Origin: Cymbidium sinense
Lineage: Eukaryota > Streptophyta > Magnoliopsida > Asparagales > Orchidaceae
Direction of reading: 5' to 3'
Length of the DNA: 64,000 nt
NCBI GenBank assembly: GCA_021442155.1
Contig: CM038228.1
Location: 85,886,114 to 85,950,113, forward strand
How positions within the stretch are numbered: position 1 is the stretch's first letter; each line of letters starts with the position of its first letter. Shown piece by piece: positions 36,271 through 47,196 of the stretch. Made by a program: the position numbers and the translations under genes. Below the pieces are notes generated by a model. That model searched no databases. It was not told the origin of the DNA and saw only the letters and a list, made by a program, of their open reading frames with translations.

Positions 36271-36683
36271 AAGCTTTTTGGCATTTCATATAAAAGTTGG
36301 CAATGGTAAAAAAATTGGATATGGGATGTCAAAAGGTGCATAAATTCATGAAGTTGCAAAGAACATTGTAGGATTTAATTAGGATGACTTAGACAATGAT
36401 AATGAATAAGCTTTTGATATTTCATTGAAAAGTTGGCAATGGTAAAAAAAAATAGGATATGGGATGTCAAAAGGTGCATAAATTCATGAAGGTACAAAGA
36501 ACATTGAAGGATTTAATTAGGATGACTTAGAAAATGCTAATGAATAAGCTTTTTGGCATTTCATAGAAAAGTTGGCAATGGTAAAAAAATAGGATATGGG
36601 ATGTGAAAAGGTGCATAAATTCATGAAGGTGCAAAGAACATTGAAGGATTTAATTAGGATGACTTAGAAAATGCTAATGAAGG
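36271..36683. repeat. Three tandem copies of a ~138-bp unit
   Basis: Units start at AAGCTTTTTGGCATTTCAT (36271), 36408 and 36546. Each contains GTTGGCAATGGTAAAAAAA, then GGATATGGGATGT, AAAGGTGCATAAATTCATGA and GATTTAATTAGGATGACTTA. Copies differ at only a few positions, so the duplication is recent compared with the surroundings. No function was recognised. Confidence 0.92.
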
Positions 36684-36710
36684 TGAATGTGTGGAAGGCA
36701 TTGACCACTT

Positions 36711-37306
36711 GGGGTGTTAGTGAGTCGAGCCAACTCAAGTTTGGCTTGTTAATTAGCTCATGATCTTAGTTTGTCAAGCCATGAGCTGAGTTTGAGCCCA
36801 GTTAAGAGCTTTTTTGATAATTGAGCTCAAACTCAAGTTTCAACCGACTCAACTCGAAAGCTTATTGAGCTACTTAATACACAAAAAATGGCCCAATTCA
36901 CAAATTCATATGTTGTGTATTCACTTCTAGTTCATAACTTCTTGCTCTGAAGTTTTATCCTTAATCGAAGACTTGAAATCCTCCATTTTTGTTGATTCAT
37001 TCCCATCCTAAAAACCCTAAATTGTGTGTCTTCTCCTCTATCTTTGGCTTAGGCTCAGGTCTCACCATTTAGTGCTTGCACTCATAGACTTCTCCCATTG
37101 TTGGTCTCACCGATTTCTCCACTTCTTCTTTATCTTGGCTCATCAGTCCTTTGTCTACGAGCTCATCGAGCTCATAAAAAGCCAATGTGTTAAGCTCGAG
37201 CTCATTTTATGGAATCGACGAGCTAGAGTTAAACTTGCATTTCTAACCGATGAACTAAGCTTGAGTTTGTTATACTCGAGCTCGGCTCAACTTGTTTACA
37301 CCCTTA
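36711..37306. mobile_element. GAGCTC-rich non-autonomous DNA element (copy 2)
   Basis: The ends are GGTGTTAGTGAGTCGAGCC and the reverse complement of GGCTCAACTTGTTTACACCC, a mismatched terminal inverted repeat of about 19 bp. Inside are many GAGCTC/AGCTCGAG motifs. It matches copy 1 (34708-35225) in end sequence and motif content. The open frame at 37024-37371 runs across and out of its right end and is probably chance. It is likely hAT-like, but no transposase is present. Confidence 0.55.
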
Positions 37307-38889
37307 TTGACAACAATAAAAAAGTTCCAAATAATTTTACGCAAGAGCATAAGGAGGAGATTGATTCATGATGGAGGGTTGTGAGCTAATGAAATCATTT
37401 ATTAGTTTTTTGGGAATATCATTCAGAATTTTAGAATAATAAGCAAATTATCTCACTTAATATAAAATAATAAGGTTGACAAACTAATGTGTATATAAGT
37501 ACTTTGAACTTTAGGTCATTTTTTATCAAGCTTGACTCATTGCTTGAGTTTGATTCAGGGCCTTTATTAGCATGAATCATGAGACCAGTAATGGGTCGAG
37601 CTTAAGTTAACTCGCAATCCGGAGAAGCTAACCTGCAATCCTTTTTTAAAGATTTCTATAGAGTATGTTTTACAACATACTTTCTTATGAGGTGTTTGGC
37701 TTTCTTATAACTATCAAAATTTAGAATATATATGTATTTAATTATTATTGTGATTTAGATATCCTCTTATAAAAAAAAAACTTAATTCCTTATCAATCAA
37801 TCAAACATAAACATAATTTTGATATATCATTAAAAAATCTAGTTGATTGAGCATAAATCTCAATGCAATATATGTATTGGAATCTTTCAAAATTAAGTTC
37901 AAGGCCATCATAATTTTGATTTTAATAAATTGATGGTCAAATTAAACATCTTGATGAGGCCAACAAAAAGTAATGTGATATGAGTCCAAACGAGCTTAAA
38001 TCACTCACTTGAAATGTAATTGGAATCCTTGAAGTATTAATTGGAAGATCAAACAATCTCCAAGCTAGCATACTTATAATCGAATTAAGCAGCTCAATGA
38101 AAAAAAAATCAAATAAACATAAGATCAATCAAATCTATGGTCTTTAAGACATTTTAATACTAAAAGAATGATCTATAATCAAAGGAATCAATGTATATCA
38201 TTTAATAAAGTGTTTTAGGATCTTGGCTAACTTTATTAAAATGATATTAAAATCTTTGCTAAATTTATCAAAGTGCTACACTCAAAATTCTATAAGCATG
38301 GCCTCAATTTCAATATGTAAGAGGAGAAAGAAAATTGAGAGCTAAGTTTAAGAGTTGGAAATAGACAACTATTAACAATTGTCATTAACCACTACTAATG
38401 GCAATTGTAACTGAACTATTGTCATGCTACAATAGTAGCCAATTATTATCTCCAACTTTTTATTGCCTAATTATTGTAACTCAATTAACATTATTATCTG
38501 ACAACCTCTTATTACGATAAAGAAAATATAAGTAAATACTTACAATTTTGTAATTTTATCTTTTTTAGTTTGAAAAAAAGTAGAACTCTGCAACTTCAAT
38601 TACATAGTGTTTTATTTTGATTGGATCAAGCCTTATGATTTTTCTCTTTTTAGATTTTCCATATTGAACATTTTATTGTCTCACATCATTTATATCTATG
38701 AGAAGCCTAATTTTTGATATTCTTATTGAGTTGAGACTTAATTTATCTTTACTATTGAGAAGTTTCTAGCACTTAATTAATTTCAATCAATTTCTCTCCA
38801 ACCAAATAAGAGAGATTTGATCTAATCAAGCTAAAATAATATTGAGTAAATACATGACAAAGAGTGCCTCCACTAATGTTGGTGTTAAT
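37307..38889. other. Intergenic AT-rich DNA
   Basis: There is a short GAGCTTAAGTT-containing stretch near 37560-37630 that may be another scrap of the GAGCTC family. Around 38360-38520 short ATTGTCAT/CAATAGT motifs recur in both orientations, which may be a decayed inverted-repeat element. No gene was recognised. Confidence 0.4.
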
Positions 38890-39745
38890 ATTGCTTATAT
38901 TCTAGTCATTAAGAATATGTATATTGAAGCTATCACTTGTGTTCAAATATAAGGAGGATTGACCAAGTATTTTTCCATTTTACTTGGATTACATCAAGAA
39001 TTGACTTTAAGCTCATATCTTTTTGCTTTAGTTATGGATGTTCTTACTAGACATTTATAGGAGGATGTACTTTGGTGTATGCATTTTGATAATGATATTC
39101 TTCTTGGTGATAAGATTAGAGGATAGTTCAAGAAAAACTTGAATTATGGACGTCAATTTTAGAGTATAAAGGTGTTCATTTGAGTAGATTTAAAACTGAA
39201 TATATTGAGTGTAATTTTTCCTGTAGAAGTTTAGTGGTGGGGTTATGACAAAGGCTAATCAAGTCATTAAAAAGAATGAATATTTTAGATATCCCAGGTC
39301 TATTTGTGCTAAGTGATTGTGAATTAGATGGAGATGTTATTAATAGAATTCAAGTCAGTTGGTTGAAGTGGAGGAATGCATGATGTCTATTGTGTGATAG
39401 AAAAGTACCACTTAGACCTATGGAAAAATTTTATAAGATGATGGTAATGCTTTTATGGCACAGAATGTTGGCTAACAAATGAGAAATATAAAATTAAGTG
39501 TTGTAGAGATAAAGATACTCAGATGGATGAGTGGCTTTACACTTAGAGATAAATTATGAAATGAATATATATGGAAAAGGTTGGTGTAGCTCCAGTGGCA
39601 GATAAGATTAGAGAGAGTTGTCTTAGAGAATTTGATCATATAAAATGTCAACTGTTCGATAGCCCACGATTAAGAGAGTAGATATATTAGATTCAACTTA
39701 TATAAAGAAAGATAAAGATAGACCTAAAAGTCTTAATTAAAGTAT
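38890..39745 (+). pseudogene. RTE-type LINE reverse-transcriptase relic (3' half)
   Basis: Plus-strand translation in shifting frames gives IKNMYIEAIT, GGLTKYFSILLGLHQ, LSSYLFALVMDVLTRHL and WCMHFDNDILLGD. The last corresponds to the FADD catalytic box, here degraded. Further on come DGDVINRIQV and WLKWRNA, KVPLRP-like, then WMSGFTLRDK, EKVGVAPVADKIRES and a final arginine/lysine-rich tail. This order is characteristic of plant RTE-clade LINEs. Many stops and the lost active-site residues show it is dead. It lies directly upstream of the ribosomal protein gene and ends about 480 bp before its start codon. Confidence 0.85.
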
Positions 39746-40000
39746 GAAAATAATATTATTTTATTAAAATTAAATAAAATTTTAGCACTTAAGAAGATAT
39801 AATGGAGAATTAAAAAAGATTTATTGTTGTTGCTCAAGAGCATGTAAAATCAATACAAAGGTCATAATTACAAAACAGCCAGCTTCGAGCCTGGTCTTTA
39901 TCGACTTCCGTTCAATCCCAAAAGGGTTTCTTCCCCATCAAGAAATCTCATCAGTCAACATGCATGGTGGAACGGTCCTGATCTCATCTTCGCTAAACCT

Positions 40001-40006
40001 AGCCCA
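40001..40006 (-). promoter_or_regulatory. Site II-like element (AGCCCA, reverse TGGGCT)
   Basis: TGGGCY motifs upstream of plant ribosomal protein genes bind TCP-type factors and tie expression to cell growth. This one lies about 100 bp above the putative TATA box. A single match to a short motif is weak on its own, but position and gene class fit. Confidence 0.4.
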
Positions 40007-40105
40007 AACATATACCCTTATCACTGTCCGATCTTTTGATCCACTCGTTAACGGTTCAGATGTTTCTTGAATATAGATCCTGTGGCCTGCAGCTGCTGGC
40101 CTCGG

Positions 40106-40111
40106 TATAAA
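40106..40111 (+). promoter_or_regulatory. Putative TATA box of RPS27
   Basis: TATAAA in the context CGGTATAAAGAC lies 116 bp upstream of the start codon. Transcription would begin around 40136-40145, just before a C/T-rich leader (TTCGCTTCTCCATCTTCC), a common feature of ribosomal protein mRNAs. Confidence 0.55.
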
Positions 40112-40186
40112 GACTCTATTTCCTCCGAACTTCAAAATCGATCATTCGCTTCTCCATCTTCCGAAGGCTCCAAAGTAGGCTCCTGA

Positions 40187-40195
40187 TTAGGGTTT
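40187..40195 (-). promoter_or_regulatory. Telo-box (AAACCCTAA) in RPS27 leader
   Basis: TTAGGGTTT on the plus strand is the reverse of the AAACCCTAA telo-box, which is enriched near the transcription start of plant ribosomal protein and other growth genes. It sits 27 bp upstream of the start codon, inside the probable 5' untranslated region. Confidence 0.6.
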
Positions 40196-40221
40196 CCAGC
40201 TCTTCGGGCTTTTCATCAAAG

Positions 40222-40961
<740 letters not shown>

Positions 40962-42574
40962 AACTGAAGTTAACTTACTTCAAGTTATTCTCATCTGGTT
41001 CTTTAATGGAAGAAATCACTTGAAATGGAAATTATGAGGCTTGGGTTTCAGAGATTTCCTCTGTCGTAAGGTCTAATTGTGCTCAGTTAAAGGAGGTGGG
41101 GGACCCTTGTTTTGCCCCTTCATTTGTTGTTATGAGCTTGTGAATTGCAATATTGTTATCATGATTTGCATATGCCTTTCTTTCTGTGAATTATAGTATT
41201 TTGATGTGGAAATATTTGTATGATTTTTATTGATTATGAGAAGGTTTATGAATGAGTCGTATGATATAATTATTTTTGAAAAGTCTAATTTGAGCCTTTC
41301 TAAGTCAATACTCACACACTCAATGCTCTAACGTAACGACGGGACCTACGATCTGTGAGTACAATTTGGTATTAATGATTTATATGACGGAACAATGAGT
41401 AGTTGTAGAATTGGTTGAATGAATAGTTTTTAATTACATATTATTATTTAAAATTTTTAGCTTTATTTCTTTTGTGTTATGAAATTTTATTATTACTTGA
41501 ATAAAAGTTAAAATATTTAAATAAAATGAATTTATTTGTTTTTATACAAGTAATAATAAAGTTTATTTAAATAGTAAAATTTTTTTTGATGGTAGATGTA
41601 AAACCCCTAAAATTTATTTTTTTTATGTTTAGCTTAGTCTTTTATAAAAAATATTTAAAATAAGATTTATTTATTTATTTATTTATTTATTTTGTAAATT
41701 TTTCTATAGATGATAAGGTTTTAATTTTTGAGATATTTGTTGAGTTGAGAACTAAAAAAATAGAATATATTTAAATGAGTAAAAACATTAAAGTTTGTCT
41801 AATAATGAATATGTAAATTTTTGGGGTTTGATAGCATTATTAACTAAAAAGATGAATTGTTGAAAAATACATGATTGAATGTTCTTTTATAATTATATTT
41901 TTATCATAGATTCATAATATCTATTAATATGGTAAATGCAATAACAATAATAACAGCAAGTGCTTATCCCACTAAGTGGGGTCGGATTAATATGGTAAAT
42001 GATTTTTAAAAATTTAAAATAAATTAAAAAATTTTAAAAGATGAAATTAGAGTGTAATATGATTTAAGAAGCATAAACATAAATATGATCATATTGTTTT
42101 GTTATGATGATCATTAGGAAGCATCAAAATAATATTTTTTAAATTTTTATATGATTGTATTAGGAGTATTAATGAGTCAAGTTTGAGCTGAATTCTTGTT
42201 ACTGTTGTTTACTTTCTTTGAAATTTCGAAATTTCGTTATTAGTGTTGCTTTAATTATTTAAAAATTATGACTTGAACTTGAGTTATTCTTTTAAAATAT
42301 AATATTTTATTTCAAGTTAAATCGAGCGGAGTATGATTGAACAAAAAATTATTCATATTCAACTTATTTATAATTCGAGCTTGAAATATTTGTTTATATT
42401 ATTCCGTTTGTTTAACACGAATCTAACGCTAAACCACGTTTAGAATAATGAAATTCTTTTGAGTCCTATTTAGTACTTCCTAGATGAATCTAATAACCTT
42501 AATAACAATCTTATATAGATTCTCTTTAATCAAATCTAATTTTCCTCATATCTAGAGATGGAAATTTCTTTTTT
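40962..42574. other. RPS27 3' region and AT-rich intergenic DNA
   Basis: The 3' untranslated region probably runs to around 41160-41280; no single poly(A) signal could be chosen. Beyond it is AT-rich DNA with a TTTA tandem run near 41667-41692 and a LINE/SINE tail described separately. Around 42164-42400 the motifs GTATTAATGAGTCAAGTTTGAGC and TTCGAGCTTGAA suggest a third, worn member of the GAGCTC-rich element family. Confidence 0.4.
41938..41992 (+). mobile_element. Tail fragment of an RTE LINE or Au-type SINE
   Basis: An AATAACAATAATAACAGCAAG run followed by GCTTATCCCACTAAGTGGGG and TCGG is the conserved 3' tail seen in plant RTE LINEs and the SINEs that use them. Only about 55 bp remain. 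The hairpin CCCACTAAGTGGG within it is the part thought to be recognised by the LINE reverse transcriptase. Attribution rests on memory of the family. Confidence 0.6.
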
Positions 42575-43338
42575 TGCGTCTTTGAAAATCGATTCGGTAG
42601 AGTAAAATTTTCGCTTTGTTCCCAAAATAATATTTAAAGGAAAGAAAACTCGAATTTTACGTGAAAACCTGAAGGAAAACCACCTACCAAAAGTTTCCAC
42701 TATTTAAGTACAAGATCTTCCATCCGATTACAAAATTATATGAGAAAGGAACACAGTATATGTACAACGTCGAGGTTGTGTTATAAGCGAGATGATGGTG
42801 AATGCGGAAGAGCAATCGCGAAATCGGGGAATAATTAGTGGCGAAATCACGAGAACGTCGACATAACGCGCAATATCCGGTAGAAATCATGATGGACCGA
42901 GATTGACGGCAAGATCAACGGCGGCCGGCAATGCGGGTGGTTGGCAACGAAGTCAGTGGTAACGATTGTCTTGGAGGATCTTTAGAGCTCTCTCTCTCTC
43001 TTGCTTTCTATGAAATGAGGTATTTATAGTGGAGGAGTGGCATCTCAGAAACGCAAAATCCAAAACTCTTCTCCATCGGATGGCTCATGATGAATCCATT
43101 GATCATATGATGTATTTTGCATATTTGAATGTTCAAATGAAGTCATAATTATGAGATCTTAGTTAGATCCCACGCTTGTCGAGCCGATTTGACTATAAAC
43201 TCCATGTTTGAGAGCATTTAGGTATTTAACCGATATCCCAAAGTTTAGGATATTTTAAGAGCTCTCACCGTTTAACTTGGATCGGCTTTTAACATCAAGA
43301 TTCGTGCTTCGACTAGCAGTATTTTAAGTATCATATCA
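42575..43338 (-). mobile_element. LTR-like repeat with TATA box, inverted copy 1
   Basis: On the minus strand it starts TGATATGATAC (43338) and runs to GACGCA (42575). It matches 46129-46768 in reverse: shared blocks are CTAGTCGAAGCA, GATATCGGTTAAATA, TATTTTGCATATTTG-like, the TATA region CTATAAATA followed by CCTCAT, a GAGAGAGAGCTC tract, ATCGTTACCACTG and ACTCTACCG. The layout (TG start, TATA two thirds in, then C+G-rich and T-rich parts) is that of a retrotransposon LTR. No internal coding region adjoins it. It could instead be a long terminal inverted repeat of one element (see findings). Confidence 0.6.
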
Positions 43339-44440
43339 CTTTTAATCACACATTATTCATCTATGTTAAAATCTTTTCTCTTATATATCTGTATTTGAGA
43401 TCATTCAGCTTTCAACATTGATTATTTATTTTTTATGTATCCTTGATTATTTTTTGTAGAGTAGGATATAAGAAGAATTGTTTGTGCTAAAATTTGGTAC
43501 TCTCTATAATGTCTTCATATATTTAATTAGCTTATTTTTTGAATTTGCATTTAACTTACATGCCTGTCAGATTGTTTATTTATTGTAGCAGTTATCATAT
43601 TTGTTTTTTTTTTAAGATAATATTATATGTTATGTAAAGATCATAGCCTTTTATGAATCTAATTAATTTGTATCCCTTAAATTCAATTTTTTGAGTAAAA
43701 ATATATTGGATCTCTTATAATCTATGAATACATCATATCTCACTTTATATAAATAATATCTTCAATTTTTAAGAGCAAGCATTATTATAAGTATCTCTAC
43801 ATTATGTTTCATATAGTTCATCTCATGTAGTTTCAATTATTTGAAAACATAATAATCACCTTTCTATTTTACAATAAAATATATCTCAAATCCTCTAAAG
43901 ATGATTTATTATATATTTAAAATTTCTTGATTTTAAATGAAATTATCAACATTTGTACAAATGGTAAACACCCCAAAAGTTCTAAAGAATTTTGGTAACT
44001 CATTCTAGAATAAGGTATTATAATATAAGAAAACTCTTTCATAAGTATTTTATAATTGATAACTAAATAAAAAATTTTATGATTCTTAGGATCTATTTGA
44101 GGCAGATATAGAGATCAAAAAAATAGTGAAGTAGTAGAAGTTACTATTTAAAAAACTATGATGAATATTATAATTTTTTTATTTTAAAAAAAGTTAGATT
44201 GTAGATTTCAGATAATCATCACTCTATTAGGTACTTAGGTCGAATTAAAAAATGTAATTTTTTCATCGTAGATTCTCTAAAATGCATCTAAAGTGTAATT
44301 TCTAAAATGCATTATTGTGAGTTTTTACACTGTAACACCACCGTTGCCCCCAAACTCAATTAGTCACATTATCCACTCCTAACTTTTTTTATGATTGATT
44401 AATAGACCTTCATTATTAATTATATGTATCAAAAAAGTAA
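43339..44440. other. AT-rich DNA between inverted repeat and PPR fragment
   Basis: No coding potential or recognised repeat was found. Short frames are broken by frequent stops on both strands. Confidence 0.45.
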
Positions 44441-44444
44441 TTTT

Positions 44445-44597
44445 CCGGGGCTGTTTGGTTCCGAGTAATTATGGTGTAATGTAATCCAAATTGATTTCTC
44501 TTCTTTTCCCGTTTGGTGCGATAATGTAATTACCGTAAATTTTCACGGTATTTCGTTTTACTCCTTTAGCCTATTTTCAGTAACGAAATACGCGTAT
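44445..44597. mobile_element. MITE-like end (GGGGCTGTTTGGTTCC)
   Basis: GGGGCTGTTTGGTTCCG at 44449 is a terminal motif shared by many plant hAT- and Harbinger-like MITEs. The following TAATTATGGTGTAATGTAAT and a second TTTGGTGCGATAATGTAATTA form a loose internal repeat. Only one end is visible; the other would be expected to the right but the PPR fragment begins there. Confidence 0.4.
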
Positions 44598-44984
44598 TTG
44601 AATTCACTGAGCACTGGGAAATTTAATAACATGATTCTTGGAGAGAAGATTGCAGATTTTTTACTTGCCAACGGCCTCGCAAACTCATGCCCTTTCGTTC
44701 TTCTTTCAAACATTTACGCAGCTTTAGGGAAATGGGATGAAGTGGCTGGAGTCAGGATGTTGATGAAGGACAGTGGGATTCAGAAGGAGCCTGGTTTTAC
44801 CTCCATTGAGGTTGATAGAAAGGTACATGAGTTTACGGTGGGATATTTGAGCCATCCAATGAGTAAAGAGATACACGCAATGCTGGAAGAGCTCAATGAG
44901 CTGATGAGAGAAGAAGGCCATGTCCCTCAGACAGAGCTGGTTCTCCATGATTTGGAGGAAGCGGAGAAGCGAGCACTCGGCTGA
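44598..44984 (+). pseudogene. C-terminal fragment (E/E+ motifs) of a PLS-class PPR protein
   Basis: The frame encodes about 128 residues with the block FVLLSNIYAALGKWDEVAGV, then MLMKDSGIQKEPGFTSIEVD, KVHEFTVGYLSHPMSKEIHA and GHVPQTELVLHDLEEAEK. These are the E and E+ motifs that follow the PPR array in organellar RNA-editing or processing factors. No PPR repeats precede it: upstream sequence turns at once into MITE-like AT-rich DNA. The reading frame opens with TTG and the first ATG is at 44631. A full family member is usually 500-800 residues, so this is a displaced fragment. At its end the text AGAAGAAGGCCATGTCCCTCA repeats (about 44909 and 44990), a sign of rearrangement. It may be transcribed but is unlikely to be functional. 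Confidence 0.85.
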
Positions 44985-45687
44985 GTGAAAGAAGAAGGCC
45001 ATGTCCCTCAATTTAATTTTATGTTTTTTTTATTTTATTTGTTAAAAATACATTATTTAATTTATTTTAAGAATATTTATTTATTTATTTTTTTATTGTT
45101 ATTTTTTAATTTTATAATAAATTATATTATTTTAAAATATTTTTAAAAACTTAATTGTTTTGAATATTTTAAAAAATAAACTATTTGACCTAAAAAGATT
45201 ATGTAACTTTTAATATCTATCTATCTATCTATCTATATATATATATATATATATATATAGCTTCCTATGAAAGCAAAATAAAAAAATATTTTAAAATAAA
45301 TTTATTTATCAGTTATATAGAGGTCTATCATATTGTTCAGTTTTCTACTTTTAAAATAAATATATTATAATCTTTTTTTTAACTAAATAATTAAATTTTA
45401 TTTATAAAATATTTATATTTTAATATATAATTAATTTATTTATTTAATATTTCAATTAATAAAAAAAATTTCACTAATTTCTAAAAATATACAAGATTAT
45501 TCATTACATACTCATACTTTATATCACAAACCCGATATGTATTCTCATTGATCTATTTGTATTCACTTTCTCTCTTCACTCACACCCTGAACAAAACTCA
45601 CTTTAAAAATATGGTATACTTTATTATCTTAACAGAACAAAACAAAAATTCATAAATAATCATCAATATTTTTCGAATATATTAATG
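44985..45687. other. AT-rich DNA with ATCT/AT microsatellite
   Basis: It begins with the 21-bp duplication of PPR sequence, then becomes strongly AT-rich with TTTATTTATTT runs. A compound (ATCT)n(AT)n microsatellite occupies 45215-45259. No gene was found. Confidence 0.6.
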
Positions 45688-45689
45688 AA

Positions 45690-45924
45690 AGATTTACATA
45701 CTACATAATTCTTATGCATTTACATATCTAATATCTAAAGTTAAATATTTATTTATTTAACACTTTTTTATGCTTAAAAAAGTGTATTTCACTTTTTAAA
45801 AGTGAGTGATAATGATATTTTTGATGTGATATTAAACATTAAAGTATTATTTATGTAAAAATTAAATTTTAAGTGTTATATATGTAAATGCATAAGAATT
45901 GTGTGGTATGCATATAAATCCCCC
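45690..45924. mobile_element. MITE with ~45-bp inverted ends, copy 1
   Basis: The left end is GATTTACATACTACATAATT then CTTATGCATTTACATATC. The right end ATATGTAAATGCATAAGAAT followed by TGTGTGGTATGCATATAAATCC is its inverted repeat. The interior is AT-only with AACACTTTTTTATG and TTTATGTAAAAATTAA. It shares this plan with 53730-53968. At about 235 bp with no coding capacity it fits a miniature inverted-repeat transposable element; superfamily unknown. Confidence 0.75.
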
Positions 45925-46128
45925 TATATTAATATATAATAGATAATTATTAACTGATGAAGGTGAGTCATGTAAATATATATAGTTTAAGGGCATTGAT
46001 CAATTTAAAAGAAAAATTAGAAATTTAGAGTAATCATATTTTTGGCCAAATGTTGTTTTTTAATTATCACTATCTTTAACCCCCTTTTCTTTCACTGCTA
46101 ATTCATGCAAAGCAAATTTTTTTATCTT

Positions 46129-46768
46129 TGATATGACACTAAAAATTCTACTAGTCGAAGCATGAATTTTGATGTCAAAAGCAAGTTGATCCCGAAATCA
46201 AAGATCAAGAAATATCATTTGGAAACTTTGAGATATCGGTTAAATATAAATAGCTCTTAAACATGGTGTTTAAAGTCAAATCGGCGTCTCGGCGAGCGAC
46301 TAACAAGCCAAGATCTCGATTTCATTTGAGCATTTAAATACTTAAAATATATCAAATGATCAATCATGTTGAGTCGTCCAGATGAAGTGGAGTGGTTGAT
46401 TTTGCATATTTCTGATGTCACCTCCATCTATAAATAGCCCATTCCTCATATGGCGGAGGCAAGAGAGAGAGAGCTCTAAAGCGAAATTCCCAGTATAATC
46501 GTTACCACTGGCGGCCACCGCCCCGCGTTGGTTACAACCGCCGCCGTCATCGCGCACCATCGCTCCGTCGTCGATCTCTTGTCGGTCACCGCCAAATGAC
46601 CCGCCTTCTCATCATTCTTATTAGCATTACGTGATTTTTCCTCTTTTAGGTTTTCCGTAAAGATTCTGATTTTCTGTTACTCTTTAAATACATATATGTG
46701 TGTTGGATTTCATAAACAAAGCCAAGGCGTAAACTTTCACTCTACCGCAACTGATTTTCTAGCATGCA
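46129..46768 (+). mobile_element. LTR-like repeat with TATA box, inverted copy 2
   Basis: It starts TGATATGACAC and ends AGCATGCA, and is the inverted partner of 42575-43338 (about 640 versus 764 bp). It contains CTATAAATAGCCCATTCCTC at about 46418-46450, then GAGAGAGAGAGCTC, then a G+C-rich part (GGCGGCCACCGCC) and the tail TTCACTCTACCG. The TATA box faces away from the PPR fragment. Minus-strand frame 46360-46560 within it is not a gene. Confidence 0.6.
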
Positions 46769-46949
46769 ATAATCTCCATGCTACTTTGGCCTTTAGACAC
46801 TTGTTTATCCACCATCACTATGGATTTTCTTTAAGCGATGTCTGTTTATATGATTATTGTGGATAACATTGTACTTCTTTTGAGTTAGCTATCAACTATA
46901 ATGTTACAATCTAATCCAATATAAATTGTTATATCATGGCGGGTAATAT

Positions 46950-47054
46950 AGTATCTAAATGTAATCATTAATTAAATAGTCAAGATCTATTTGAAAAAAG
47001 ATTTTCTTTTCAATTTTACAAACATAGAGCCTACTATTATCATCAAAATATCAA

Positions 47055-47094
<40 letters not shown>

Positions 47095-47150
47095 GTCACA
47101 TCTAATAATATCATAACCTATATATCAAAATATATATATATTATTCTTTC

Positions 47151-47196
<46 letters not shown>

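Noticed and set aside
37024..37371. 115-residue plus-strand frame
   Set aside because: It overlaps the GAGCTC-rich element and runs over its right end; composition reflects the repeats.
44598..44630. Taking TTG at 44598 as a start codon for the PPR fragment
   Set aside because: Plant nuclear genes rarely start at TTG; the piece is better read as a fragment without its start.
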